64,000 bases of DNA from Gymnorhina tibicen (GCA_013399875.1 VXAZ01000560.1:1478655-1542654), one strand, 5' to 3'; numbered from the stretch's first letter, positions 48,494 to 60,560 are shown. Notes: generated by a model not told the origin, from the sequence alone. Numbers and translations: made by a program.

Positions 48494-48949
48494 GTGGACT
48501 CTGCAGTCGGCTGCTCCGATGAGCCTCTGGAGGGAGGAGATCCAGAAACCAGTCCCAACAGCTCAGAGCCTAATTCTGCTCTCAGGGATGGTGGGTTAAA
48601 TCACTTCTGTGCAAGACGGCAGAGAAATCTGGCTTTCCATCGGGGAGTTAAGCAGACACCTTGTGCAACACACGCTCTGCACTGCAGAAAAGAAGGAGGG
48701 AGACCTCCACATTCCTTGTTTGCATCTGCAGCCGATGAGGTTACAAGGCCAAGGCTAATAAAGTTGGACCAGTATCACCAAGAGGTGCCACAGCAGCAAC
48801 TTGAACAGCTGCTTGTTTCTGTTGCCTCTGGGTACCCACCAGTGCAGATCTTAGGAGACCTCTTGGATCGTCTACTTAGTGAAGCTCTAGGAGAGCACGC
48901 GTTCACACTGATAAAAAATAACGCATTTATTGGAAAGAATCATCTCTAA
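48494..48949 (+). other. Unassigned 151-codon open frame, antisense to NFIA
   Basis: Open frame from ATG to TAA. The first half is low in recognisable character. The C-terminal 70 residues read like an amphipathic acidic/Leu/Gln-rich helix region (QYHQEVPQQQLEQLL, ILGDLLDRLLSEALGE). I recognise no family. No promoter, splice sites or poly-A signal could be tied to it. It could be a chance frame, an exon of an antisense transcript, or a decayed fragment of an old element. Confidence 0.15.
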
Positions 48950-51900
48950 ATCCAGGCATTCCATACACGCCTGGATATTTCTAAATCATCCCTCCACTGT
49001 GTCCTGCAAATGTAGCAGAGTGTGTTCTTGGTAAGAGATGAAGTGTATTTACGTCAAGGTGTACAAAAAACCCTTAAATGACTCAAGATCTGAGCAGCCA
49101 AGAAAACGTACAGTGTTACTGCAATGAACATGTTTTTGTGATATTTAATAACTGAAATTTGGAACAAATTTGCAGAGGTTGGCCAAGATGGTCTCTCCAT
49201 CCTCGTGCTTTACGTCTCTTTGTCTATTGTTCTTTTTAATATATTGCATCTGTAAAAAAAAATCGCAACCCACTTTATACAATTACTACACTGAAGTCCC
49301 AAGCAATCTATCAAGTTGTCATACATTTTCTTCACATTAAACCTTTTTAAAATCTTTCCTTTTTTCTACGTTTCAAGAAAATGCAGAAGAGTATTGGCTG
49401 GGCCCAAAAGGCAGCACAGTGAAACATGTCGTTCATCAAATGTGGTAACAAGAGGAGTTTGTGATACTGTGTCAGGAGAAGAAATAATCCCCAAAGTGGC
49501 ATGCTGAAGTTTTGGAAGGTTTGTAAATCAAGAAAATTCAGACCATCAATAAACCTGCAACCAATGAAAAAAATTGGAAAAATTCCCTGAGAGCTGGTTC
49601 TGGTTACGGACGTTTGGTGAGCTCCCTTTTTGCGGCTCTTCAAGCCACCTGAGACAGGGATCTGAGGTTGCTGGTGGTCTGTGTCCCCTGAGGGAGGGAC
49701 AATGACATGGCCGGGGCTCATGGGGCGGCCGGACACCCGTCTGGGTCATGGAAAAGCACGGCGTTACCGAAGACTATTTATTATTAAGGAAAATGCTTTC
49801 ATCTGTTGATGGCACCCAGAAACAATGAGCAGGAACACGAAGCAACGGGTGGGTGAGAGGGAAGGCGAAGGGAAACCGGGAATTATTTCAGCTGGAAGCT
49901 GGATGAAATGCTGGGAGGAGGGGGATTATTTTGCCCATTAGTTTAAAAACTCTCCATGCCGTGGTTTGCAGCATTTGAGTGACCACCTTTACAGCAGTGT
50001 GCAGAAATACACAGATATTGCCTTAATGTCCATCAGCCCCTGATAAACAATCTCCATGATAAGGGATGGGATAAAGTTCTGCTAAGGATGGGAAGATGAT
50101 GATCTCTCTCCTGTGAAGTACAGGGAAAAAATTTATCTACAACTCTTCTTCTATCCCTCTTCCCTTTATTGCCTCCTGCAAAAGAGGAGTCCCTGCATCC
50201 CCTGAGAGCCCCGGCAACTCCCAGATACTGCGGCTCGGCAGCCATCACTGGGTGCCACCACCTTTGGGACTGTAAGATAATATAAAATAAAGGCAAAATG
50301 TCGAATGCTTTGCCTTCCATGGTTTCGAAATGCCGAAACCTCCGTCCCTGAACCCGGCTCGCGCCGCCGGTCCCACTTCTTGCAAAACAAAGAAATCTGT
50401 TTAGGCTTCAGGAAATCCCACGTGTTACCGTAACTAATTTGAGCCCAACTGCATTTGTGGTATTGTCAGGTCTTTAGGACAATCCCATGCCCATTCCCAA
50501 TGTAGGAAAAACCCGTGTGCTTAATTATCTTCTTTAATAATTCCATGGTATGTGATTTATTAAACAGGCTCCTTATTTGTAAACAAAATCAGAGGCACAA
50601 ATGTGCGGCAATAGTCGCACTTCCTGGCAAAATAAGAGGCAGACAAAGAGCCCTAATGATGCACCAAAAATGCTCACCAAAAGTGTACTCTTTAAAAAGA
50701 TCACCAATTTAATGCTTTTTGTATTTCATTTATCAGCCATGTAGTCATCATTCCCCTCCCTACCACCATCTGTACACACTTTCCCAATAGACCATCACAG
50801 CTGTCCCGTTTCTCACACAAACAGTACCTTTTATATGCTTCCCAACTGTTTTTAATAACTGTTCTGTGCACAGCACTGTACTTCCTTTGTTTTCTTTTTT
50901 CCCCCCTTTTTTTAAAAAATATGAAAAAAGAGATATAAGCCAAACAAACAGGTCATCGTCGCAATCAGTGCAGGAAGGCAATTAAAATGTTAAAAGCCTC
51001 CATGACCACTGACCCGTCCTCGAGCCACGCCAGCGGCCCCAGCGCGGAGCTGGAAAGTTCCCTGGAGAAGTTGCTAAGGTAGACGGAGCTTGTTCAAAAA
51101 AACAACGTACACGAGCAAGACCGTCTGAGAAATCCTTCACCCTCTTTAATGAGGAAATACTACTAATATTAAATACTGCTTCTGCAACCAGAGGAAGTTT
51201 TTTGAGGCTTTCAAAGTCCATTTATCAGCTCCAAGGCATCTCTGCCCCGTATTTTGGAATGGCGTGGACAGAAACATCCCGTTTTCTTTTCAAACTCCGA
51301 CTCATTTCTCTCTTTCCAAATGCCCTGTGTATCCTGACTTCGCATCCTGGCTGCTCCTGCCTTCCCTTCGGCCACCCCTGGAACTGCCGGAGCCCCAAAC
51401 TGGGGTGAACCGCACAAACTCACGATGAAGGCACCGTGCAGCCAAGGTAACTCAGCCCCAAGCCCTGGGCAAACAAAGCCGCTTGCAAAGGGCAAACCTG
51501 GGAAGAGATCCAGGCAGGAATGGAGAGAAAAGCAACAGTTCCTTAGCAATCCATCTCATGGAAACCTACCCTACCAACAGGACGTTCAGGAATGAAAACT
51601 CTGTATTTGCTTTTGTCCGGAGCCATGTCCACAGCATCCTTCAGCAGGCTGCAGCGAGATAGGAGCACACAGTCCCTCCCTCTGCACCACACGGGACCAC
51701 AGGAGGTAGCCCAGCTCTGGGATGGGACGGGGACCCTGCTCATACCATCTTCATCCCACAGACAGGCAGCTTCACACCCTGGGGCTGCTCACTCTTTTAG
51801 GGGAGAGTTTATCACTAAAGACCACGCACATGGAAAACAACTGGTCCGCTCAGTTCTCACCATGATTTTGCCCTCCAGCCTTTGACTGAAAAAGAAACAA

Positions 51901-52260
51901 TGTCCATGTTTAAAGTGGGAGTTAAACACATTATTTTGCCTAGAAATCATGCTCATATATCTAGGTTAGAAAGTGCAGACACCTTGAAGATGCACTTCCG
52001 AGACACGAGTGTGCACCCTAAAACAGCACCGAGCTCTGCGGCTGGGTGTTTGTAACTGCATCTGCCTGGGAAGAACCTAAATCAGAGCTGTTGAAGGTGA
52101 TGTCCTTCTCTATGAAAAAGAAAAAAAAGGTCTTGACCACAAAAATCCCACTCTTAACTGACTGCTGTGTGTTTTTCCCAACTTTTCCAGCAGTACCCAA
52201 CCTCCGCCCGCAAGGGTTCGGCTGCTGCCGAGGCTGGTGCTGCCCCAGCCAGGCAAACTG
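48950..52260. other. Intronic block, no gene
   Basis: Unique intron without recognisable repeats. AT-rich near 49130-49330 and 50500-50700. Frames of 112-129 codons on the minus strand (49347-49736, 51211-51549) have no domain. Confidence 0.45.
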
Positions 52261-52860
52261 CTTGTGAAACTTTCAAATAAAATTATGCAGGATTTACTTT
52301 TTAGATAAGCAACAACTACTTCTTCCCTTTTTGACACAAAACCCGAACGTAAATAGGTTTGTTGGCTATTTTTAATGAAGTCCTTGTGGCGTCAGGAAAA
52401 GTCCTCATCACCACACAATAAAAGCATTGCAGTGGCTATCCTCCCTAAAAGCATCCCAACAATAGCTGGGCTTGAGAAAAGCATCCCGATACAAAGACTT
52501 CATTCTTCTGATTTACTTGAAACTACTTGGCCTTAAAAGAAAGAAAACCAAAACCAACCAAACCTGAATTAAATTTAAATTTTACCCCACGTTTCCAGCA
52601 TCACTCAGGGATTTGGCCATTTTCTTCTATACCAAATTAAAACCTTATTGGGTAAAAAGATCAGACAAATTTCAAGCAAATACCCTTAGGATGAAATCTG
52701 ATTGACACTGTATTTTTGCTTTAAAATCTTCAAAGTGAGTGTTTATCTTGACAATAAATGTAGCAACTATCTAACTTGTCTTTTGATACCTTTACAGGGG
52801 TGCATCCCTGTTGGTTCAGTGCATTACAAGGTACTTTAAACACAAAAATGGTGATTTAAC
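52261..52860. promoter_or_regulatory. Candidate AT-rich non-coding block
   Basis: Repeat-free, AT-rich, almost without open frames. Includes AATTAAATTTAAATTTTACC near 52568 and TCTTGACAATAAATGTAGC near 52747 (ACAAT SOX word). Weak regulatory candidate. Confidence 0.25.
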
Positions 52861-53210
52861 CAGACATGATGTTTATTACAAAGCTCAGGCAGCTCATTAT
52901 CTGTCCCTCACACACAAGATTAAAGTGGTAGATGCAGAAAAACACAGCATGAACGAGGCTGCCCCAACACTTTGCAATTAGTTCTTCACCCCTTGTTTCT
53001 CCTGAAGCCTTCAGCAGACTGTGCACAGAGCCTGGATTCTTCCCGAAAACTCTCCTCTTGCCAGGGGCTTTCCAGAGTTCGGCTGTAAGGATGTGCCTCC
53101 CTATGAAATACACCTCACGAGATGCAAATGCATTTTGCACCTAACAATGATCCCGCATGGTGGATTTCCTGGGCTGAAGAGCACTCCTGCTTTCCTATTG
53201 TCTGCTACTT
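52861..53210. other. Short intronic block
   Basis: Unique sequence before a CR1 stub. Nothing recognisable. Confidence 0.45.
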
Positions 53211-53275
53211 AGAATGATAGAATCGTTAGGGTTGGAAAAAATCCTTAAGAACACCGAGTCCAACTGTACTGAAAG
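53211..53275 (-). mobile_element. CR1 LINE 3'-terminal stub, reverse
   Basis: AGAATGATAGAATCGTTAGG, GTTGGAAAAAATCCTTAAGA and ACACCGAGTCCAACTGTACT form the reversed terminal 60 bp of a CR1. The following sequence does not continue the CR1 pattern, so the copy is extremely short. Confidence 0.85.
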
Positions 53276-54489
53276 CAGGGTGACAGTGGCTGGGATGAGA
53301 AGAGAGATGTACAGCACAGAGGACAGTGCAAAACAGACTTTGTTTGGATACTGATGCTATGGGCGTTATGGATACGACAAATGGATTAAACCAAAGAGCA
53401 GAAACAACACTGGCTACCTCTCTGTGGCCAGGGCTCGGTGACACGGTGGCAGGTCTGGAGGATGTGCTGTCACCTGCAGCTCTCATGGGTGAAGATGGAA
53501 GGTGTGTTCCACCCCTGTGGGCACCTCTGTGTGCCACCATCCAGCTCCCCACGGTCACAGCAGGAGCCGGGGATGGACACAACCTCCTCATGCACCAGGT
53601 CAGTGAGATGGGCAGGAGAAACCCACCCAGCAGGCCCCCCAGGGGCTTCCCACTGCACCCTGAGGGTGTCCTGCTGGAGGACACCTCAGTGATACATCTT
53701 TCTGTGATGCTTTTAAACCACCTTTTTACATCATCCAAAACTCCAGAGCACCAGCAACTTTTCTTTCATTGACCAAACAACCACCAGGTACCGCACTCGC
53801 ACGACCCTCTCCAGCACAGCCTGTTCACCTGGCCACATAAGCCCACTCTGGACACCCACCAACCCCATGATAATTTTGTGCTTCACTACAGATATATCTC
53901 ACCCCAAAACATGAACATGCTGAAACATCCAATCATGTTCTGGCACGCATGCCAAAAAAAAAAGCCCATGGCAACAAAGACGACAGCTTGCCAATGGCAG
54001 CTGCTGCACGCACACACAAAATTAAACTATATTCTTCTGAAAAGGGATATTATTATGGCATTTGTTTCCCCTCACCCTCACCCATTCCCTCCCAAAATAA
54101 AGGGGGAAATATCAACACATCTCAAACATTAGGAGAGATGGATTGAAAAAAAGAAACCAAAAAATAAAGAGGCATGGGATAGAGAATGTAGGGTTTAATA
54201 AGAGATCCAGTTGGGATCGGGGCTGGATGCATGGAGCCGCCCTGAAATATTGGCTCACCTACGAGTTATACGGCGTGAGCATGTAAAACATATTTGGGGA
54301 GGCCTGAGGATGCTGAATTGCCTCAAGTTTGGTCAAGCCATCCCTCAGCTGCAACACAAATCTGCAAACACACTTCTGTGCATTAAAGAGCACCCGATGA
54401 CACCCATCCCTGCTTCCTTCCCCCGGCGTGGACCTGCCGAGTGCCTCCCGAGCTGCGATGCAATGCACAAGAGAGCCGTCTCCTCACTG
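53276..54489. other. Intronic block after the CR1 stub
   Basis: 53300-53780 is GC-richer and open in both strands (148 codons plus, 170 codons minus). No domain is recognisable, and the minus frame runs into CR1. The remainder is ordinary. Confidence 0.4.
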
Positions 54490-54860
54490 TGAAGATAAAT
54501 GTCATATTGGACCTCTGACATCATGTATTCTCCGAGTAATTATTTTTGATATCGTAAGAGTTGTACAGGGTGCACAATAAAATTAAAAAGTAGAAAGCAA
54601 GGTTAATAAGATTATCGTGTTGGTATAATAGGTAATGCATTTTGCAGTATATCCTTAAATCTGCCCTCTCCAAGCATAATTAAATAACTGTGATTTATAT
54701 TTTAAAGGAACGCAGACATGCCGTGTATCCTCCTACCCACATATGCTAATTGCTTTCAGCCCCTAAAAATCACACAGTTGTTTGCAGCTTTTAATCCTCA
54801 TGTGTAAATAACCCGACTCAGGTCCAAGTTATGAACAATAAAGTCCAGGAAACTTTCAGA
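54490..54860. promoter_or_regulatory. Candidate conserved non-coding block
   Basis: Repeat-free AT-rich stretch with no open frames of note: CTCCGAGTAATTATTTTTG, CAATAAAATTAAAAAG, AGGTTAATAAGATTATCGTG, CATAATTAAATAACTGTG and CATATGCTAATTGC. It has many homeodomain and GATA-like words. It sits directly beside the CpG-rich block at 54.9 kb. Confidence 0.35.
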
Positions 54861-54924
54861 AGAGCTTGTCATTAAACCCGTCTTGATTTTATCTCGCTGA
54901 TCTAATGGCACTGATGTGTGCCGA

Positions 54925-55185
54925 AACCCGCGGGAAGGAGGAACGCCTTCGCGCCGGCCCCGGCCACGACACCGGGACAGCACTCGGACTGGGAGGGGAG
55001 GTGTTGATGGGGAAGACATCGACACCCTTTAGGAGGAGCCGACGGATGTACAAGCTCAGGATACCCCTCCTGGGTCTCGCCGTGGGTCTGGGTGCGCCGT
55101 GGCGGCACCGGGATCGCGGGCGGCGCGAGCCCACACGCTCCGCTCCAGGCCGAACTCAACCGCGCCGCTCTCCATTTTGACTCGC
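54925..55185. other. CpG-rich block (orphan CpG island candidate)
   Basis: The densest CpG stretch of the window, with roughly 30 CpG in 260 bp by eye: AACCCGCGGG, CCTTCGCGCCGGCCCCGGCC, GGATCGCGGGCGGCGCGAGC, CAACCGCGCCGC. It lies about 7 kb inside intron 2. It could mark an alternative or antisense promoter, or a poised intragenic island. No exon is visible. Confidence 0.5.
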
Positions 55186-55213
55186 ACGTGAGAGCCTGGC
55201 ACACAAAATGGAG
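55170..55213. repeat. 10-bp perfect inverted repeat enclosing a CACGTG E-box
   Basis: CTCCATTTTG at 55170-55179 and its exact complement CAAAATGGAG at 55204-55213 are separated by 24 bases that include CACGTG at 55185-55190. It lies on the edge of the CpG-rich block. The CAAAATGG arms resemble, but do not exactly match, the YY1 core. Confidence 0.8.
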
Positions 55214-57540
55214 GCCCTCGTGTGTTTTACAGACAGCGGCTACGAGTCCGGCCCGAATCCACCCGCTCTACGCGCCACATCCTGCTCCTGCATCCCGAGC
55301 CACGATGGTGCCGCACACAGGGCTGAGCTCAGGCACCTTAGATCCACCCCTGGGGTAGGGACACGGGGCAGTGGTAGCTAGAAACACTTAATATACATAA
55401 ATACTTTGTTTTCTCTTTAAAATTAATTACGCTGTGACGACGGGTTCGTCCAGACGCTCCCTTGCAACTGGGGATAAAATGCTGCAAGCCCCAAAAGAAC
55501 TTGCTGGGATAAAACTGCCCGACACATCCGAGGCACCATGACCCAGGTGCTGATGTCAGTCACAGTTTTTGGTGGCTCCCATAATGCAGGCGACAATTAA
55601 CAACAACCAGAGATGTGGTTGCACCACATGAATGGGAAAACCAAAGCGATTAAAATGAATTTTAGTCCACCAACAAGGCTTATCTACCACAAGCCCTCAC
55701 TGGCGTAAGGAAACGTCCGGGTCGGCTGCTGTTAGGAGGCTAAAATAATTTCCCCTGAATTTACAGCCTGTAATTTAATCATCAGCTCCAGCCCTTGTCT
55801 GTGAGGAAAGGAGCAGGGGCAGAGCCAGATCCATGGCTCCCAGTGAGGATGCCCCAAAGTCATTTCGCTGGGGACAGCCCCCGAGGCCCAGAGAGTCCCA
55901 CATGTGTAGAAAAGTGTAGGCTTTTGGAGAGAGACTGAGGGGTTTTAGAGCAGCGGGATGGGGTTTGTATGCTGGTTGTAAAAACCTCACCACTGCCTGA
56001 ACCAGAAGCATCAGGGGGAGGAGGAGGAGGAGCTGTGAAGAAGCTCAAGGCACAGAAAGCGAGGGATGCCCTTTCCTTTACATCCGAATGGGGAGAAAAT
56101 ACATAATTGTAATAATAAATAGCGGGTTTTATGAACAATTAGGATTCCACTGTCTCTTTGAAGGGTTTGAAAAGCTGACATGATGTTTTGGGTTCTCCAG
56201 ATTCAGCTTTGAGGCCTCAACCAAGAGAAACATTCAGCCCCGCTGTGTACAGCAGTGACCACAACAAAGATTGTGGTTTCTCCCACACTCGCCTTAAATA
56301 GATCTAAATTAATGCTATTCATCATTGGGTGGAAAAGAAGGGAAATATAAAAGTGCAGTTGCTTGTAGAAAAGCCAGAAGCATCAGGCAACTTTCTTACC
56401 GCTCACAGGCTTCTCTTGCTTCTGCACCTCGAAGCAAGGAGGCATGGAAATAACACACCCTTATACTGTCCAAACCCATCACCTGGAAAACATCCTGGGC
56501 ATATGAAATATGCCTTTATCCCGTGTTTATTTGTTGTTGCTGTTGTTGTTGTTGGAGAAAGGGAAAAGCTAAACCACATGACTGAAGTCCTGCCAGGGGT
56601 TCGTGATAGAGCAGGCCGTCCCGAGTGCCGCACCAGTTAGTATCTGAATTATCACAGATACTCACCGGCTCAGTTACACCCGCACAGGGACAGCAGTTGT
56701 CCCACCTAAATCCTGCTTCTGTCAGCTCCCACCCTGCTCGTGGCTGCAGCGAGCAGCCAGTCCTGCTCCCCAAAGAGGAGAGATGGGGATATCTCTCTGT
56801 GCCACACAGGGTGTGTGGGTCGCCACGTCTCATGTGTGCCCACGATAGGTGGGTGCATGAAATTTGGGGTGTTGAGGAGCTGTAGCTGTCCTCTCCTCAC
56901 CTCTCCCGACTGAGATAGAGACCCAGGCTCCCACCACTGACTTTTTATGGGTACTTTTTGTAAGGCTAAAACAACACAAAATCTGCCTTCTCCTTTTATT
57001 CCTTGAGGGCAGAAATACTGTGAGATGTCTTAGTGTCACTTTTTTTCTTTAAAGCTACAGATGTCTCACTTTGGCAAAAAATAATGGAGCAGAAAAACAA
57101 CTCTATCAGCCCACAAACATTAAAATCTCAGCTGAACGTTGATCTGCTCAGGTTCTCCTGGGCATGCACTGGGAGCCCTGTGCAGGGAACACGTGAGATA
57201 CCTGCTGCGAAGCTGCCTGAAGTGGTTTTTTGGTAAGAGTAAATGCAATCTGTCTGCAGAAAAAAAACTTTAAGGACTGTTTTGGATAAACACTGGAACA
57301 GCCATGAGCTGGAAGTAGGTTTTTCAAAGCATTACAGTGGAGGGAATGTCATGGATGCTTTAGAAGTCTTTAGATACACGTAAAAACGACACACACATTA
57401 CGCATTATCTCCACAGAACAAACACCATTTGAAATGTGCCCCTTTTTAACTACCATTATGATCTGTCTAAAGAGCATTTTGGTTGAAACTTGGGAGGAAA
57501 GGAGAAGAAAAAAAAAAAGCCCACTGATCTTACACCTGCT
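55214..57540. other. Intronic block with small simple repeats
   Basis: Holds (GGA)n at 56015-56032 and (GTT)n at 56531-56555, both short. AT-rich at 55380-55440. No exon is recognisable. Confidence 0.5.
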
Positions 57541-58250
57541 CTTTAGCAGTGGGAAGTAGGTTCTCAATCTGTTAACATGACCATCTGGCCAATCTGCATA
57601 TCACGGCTATCTGGATTACCGTACGATGGAATGACAATAACGTAGCCAAAACAAAAGTAAAACGCATCAAAAACTAACAGGAGCGCAAGCCCTTTTGATT
57701 TCAAATTAAATAATAAATGTGGTATCAGAGCAGAGCGAGAAAGTCAGCTAAATAATTAAAAATGAGCCTTCGCTACGGCATAATTAAGTAAACAATATGG
57801 TGTGTGTTTCTGTATGAGCCAGCAATAGTTTCCACCGTCGAACGCTCCACTTTTGCAGAGCAGCGATCAGGAGTTCGAGGCGCTGCGACAGCTCTTTCGG
57901 TGACGTACGGTATTGTCAGGACACCTCTGCCACCCCTGCGACACCCGGCCCGGCTGCGGCTATTAACAGGATTAATGCAGCAACAATCAATACCAATTGT
58001 ACTAAAAGATTACGGCTCAAAGCCTCGGGTACCTCTCGGACCCCCCGAAATCTCCGTGGGTACGGGGGCTTCTGCATTAACCCATCTTTGTGTTATTCCC
58101 ATCGATGCCTCTTCGTGGTGGGCCAAGCAGGATATTTTAAATCTGTCGACGGGAACGTAAAATGGGTCTAGCTTAAAGTTCAAGGTCATGTGCTATATAC
58201 CACTGCCCAGCAATTAGCCACACAGCACATCTAGAGGTTTAAGTAAATTT
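57541..58250. promoter_or_regulatory. Candidate conserved non-coding block
   Basis: Repeat-free, with CATCTGGCCAATCTGCATATC (NFI/CCAAT-type words), ATTTCAAATTAAATAATAAATG, AGCTAAATAATTAAAAATGAG and GGCATAATTAAGTAAAC, then a CpG-bearing middle (57830-57960, with GTGACGTACG resembling a CRE) and CAATCAATACCAATTG. High density of homeodomain words. Enhancer candidate. Confidence 0.35.
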
Positions 58251-58540
58251 TCAGTCACAGAAATAAGGCTGAGTTCTGGCATCTTCACTGCCTTCGAGTC
58301 TAAACACGAACAGAAAAACGAGCTCACGTAAATAAAACCCTAGCCCCAGATTTTTTCTTAAATTTGGGATTTTTAAATGTCCTTCTGAAAGATTAAAAGA
58401 TTTTCTCTGCCACAAATACCTCGCGAGCTTAATTCTTGCCCGAAGCGCATAACGGTGGCCGGCCAAAAAAATAAACTGGGCATTGCAGCATCGCCTCCTG
58501 GCCTGACATCCCGCTTCGGCCACTGGAGAAGTCTCTAAAA

Positions 58541-59220
58541 AACTGTGACCTCTCAGAAAATTTAACTACTTCCATTGCGAATCTATTCTCCAATCTGATC
58601 ACATTAGCAGGAGGAACTCCAAAGCAGTAAAAAACTCCAGAAAGTTCTCGGTTGAGTGCCTACTAATGAACAAAGGTTAACTTTATCTAAAAGGTCAAAT
58701 GCCTGGTGGCTAAGGTTGTGACCTTAACAACTTAAATTGTGACCTTGCCACGTGCCTAGTATATTGTAGATTCTGATACAGATCATCTGGTAAAGGACCG
58801 GTCATAAATTAGCTTTACTGTTCGACTCCCACAAAGAAAACGGTTTGCCACAATGGTTTCCAACTTGTCATTTGATACAAGAGCAGAATAAGTGAAAACT
58901 AAAAAGCAAACCCAAGTTCAGGGTATGAAAATGCCGCCTGCTTTTAGTTAAGCAGATTAGAAACTGCAAACTGAGAGCAATACTCTAGATTTCAATACAT
59001 TTCTTGGTCAACCTCTAATTCACAAAATACCGATCTTACTTTCCTTTTTTTTTTTTTTAATTTCTTTTTTTTATCCTTTTAACGAAAATGACATGTAGTT
59101 TGCCTATTTGCATATTTTTGTTTTCTCTTTCTAGCCAGTTCTTAAAGAGAATAATTGATTTCAGTAGCTTTGTAAGAAGCACTATTTAAATCTGTGCACA
59201 TGTGTTCCCTTACAGATGAT
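58541..59220. promoter_or_regulatory. Candidate element with three nuclear-receptor half-sites
   Basis: AGGTCA at 58692-58697, TGACCT at 58719-58724 and TGACCTTG at 58740-58747 lie within 56 bp. The last is a perfect extended CAAGGTCA half-site (ERR/SF-1/ROR-like) on the minus strand. The word TTGTGACCTT occurs twice, 21 bases apart. The surrounding DNA is AT-rich and repeat-free. Likely a nuclear-receptor-bound element, unproven. Confidence 0.4.
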
Positions 59221-59999
59221 AGTGCCTACTGAAGGAAAAGCGTGGATTCAAAGCAATAATTATCCTACATGTTTAGAAGGAAAGGGACATCTTGCTACCG
59301 AAGTCATCTCGAATAAGGGCATCTTGGAACAGAATACTCCCCCCAAGAAAAGAAGACGAAAAGTGGGGGGAAAAAAAAACCCCACAAGAAAAAGAGAAGC
59401 GAGCACTCTGGGTGAAAAGGTCACAATGGTTTTGGCACGTATCTTCAAGCACGTTTCGGAGTCTGTGCCTCCTGCCAATACTGGCAACTTCTCAAAACTT
59501 TTAAGGAGGTAAAAACATTGTTTAGTGTTTACAAATCTTCTGTACTATAGCAGATGCTTGTCAAATCCGCTATATGTAAGTTGACCAGCCTACCTAATAT
59601 TTGCGCTGGTGACTTCCTCCTTATAAATACGCGGTCCACACATTTGGGGAGCGAGGTCTGATGGAGTTGGAGACAAAGGACCCTTAATATTTTTTTCTTT
59701 TGTAATTTTCCTGTTGCGCACCCGGCACAAGCTGCCATTACTGCGGGTCTGCGGGAACCAATGGCTGTCAACTTGGCCAATGTTCAGGTGTAACAAAGAC
59801 TGCTGGGATACATCGGAGGGGGGAAAAAAACGGGAAAAAAAGGGGAAGAAAAAGAGGTAGCCCTACGCAAGGCTTTCGGTACACCCCTGTGAAGCCATAT
59901 AGACAGCGACCACGCTGTGCCACCTCCCAAAAATCATCTTGTCCCCCTCCCCGCTGAGGTTTATCAGGAATAAGCCAGCACACGCTACTGCACTGAGAG
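59221..59999. other. Intronic block, no gene
   Basis: Unique DNA. A 98-codon plus-strand frame (59216-59512) encodes PKKRRRKVGGKK from an A-rich run, which is a compositional accident. TTGGCCAA, overlapping NFI half-sites, occurs at 59773-59780. Confidence 0.5.
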
Positions 60000-60180
60000 C
60001 ACAATGCGATGCGTGCAATCAGCAAACAACGGCCGAAAACACGGCGCGGTGCGCTCTGCACGGGCGCGTGGCTGCTCACACAAATCCCCAAATCTAACCC
60101 CAAAACTCCCCGCCGAGGCCTCGCGCCGAGTTCCCGCGGCAAACACCGAGTCCGAAGGACGATCGGTGCGATCGCTGCCT
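60000..60180. other. Short CpG-rich block
   Basis: CpG-dense: AACGGCCGAAAACACGGCGC, GCACGGGCGCGTGG, CCCGCCGAGGCCTCGCGCCG, TCCCGCGGC and GACGATCGGTGCGATCGC. It lies only about 2 kb downstream of exon 2 in the transcript and may be part of the 5' CpG landscape of NFIA or an internal promoter. Confidence 0.42.
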
Positions 60181-60560
60181 GTTGATGATGAAGGCAGGAA
60201 TAAATAACAGTTTGCTATCAAGGCTAGTGTTTGCCACCAGCGTGCTGATAAGATGGTATATCCCTAATCACAATATTGAACTTTTATAACGTCTATTGCC
60301 CGACTGTTATAACAGGGAAAGGATCCCTTGAAGCTCCCCGAAATACTCCCACCCCTGGGTTTGGTCCTTTTCTCCCCATCCTACATTTCTGTGACCCTAC
60401 ATGCAAGCTAAGCCAAGACCATGGGTTTCTATCAACAACTTGTGTGCTCCATGGAGGGCCTGGGAAATACAATATGGACCAGTATTTACCAGCACCATGC
60501 TATATATAAATCTAAATAATAAAACCTTGCGTGCTGTAGATCAGTAAATAGAAGTTTATA
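60181..60560. promoter_or_regulatory. Candidate conserved non-coding block
   Basis: Repeat-free AT-rich sequence following the CpG block: GCTATCAAGGCTAGTG, TGATAAGATGG (GATA site), ATCCCTAATCACAATATTG and TTTTATAACGTC. Ends in AT-rich DNA with CTAAATAATAAAACC. Weak regulatory candidate. Confidence 0.27.

Noticed and set aside
53326..53772. 148-codon plus-strand frame after the CR1 stub
   Set aside because: Both strands are open, the protein has no recognisable family, and its composition follows local GC. It could be an unclassified old repeat, but there is no positive evidence.
59216..59512. Frame with a nuclear-localisation-like PKKRRRKV
   Set aside because: The basic run comes from an A/G-rich simple stretch. 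There is no other protein-like feature or gene structure.
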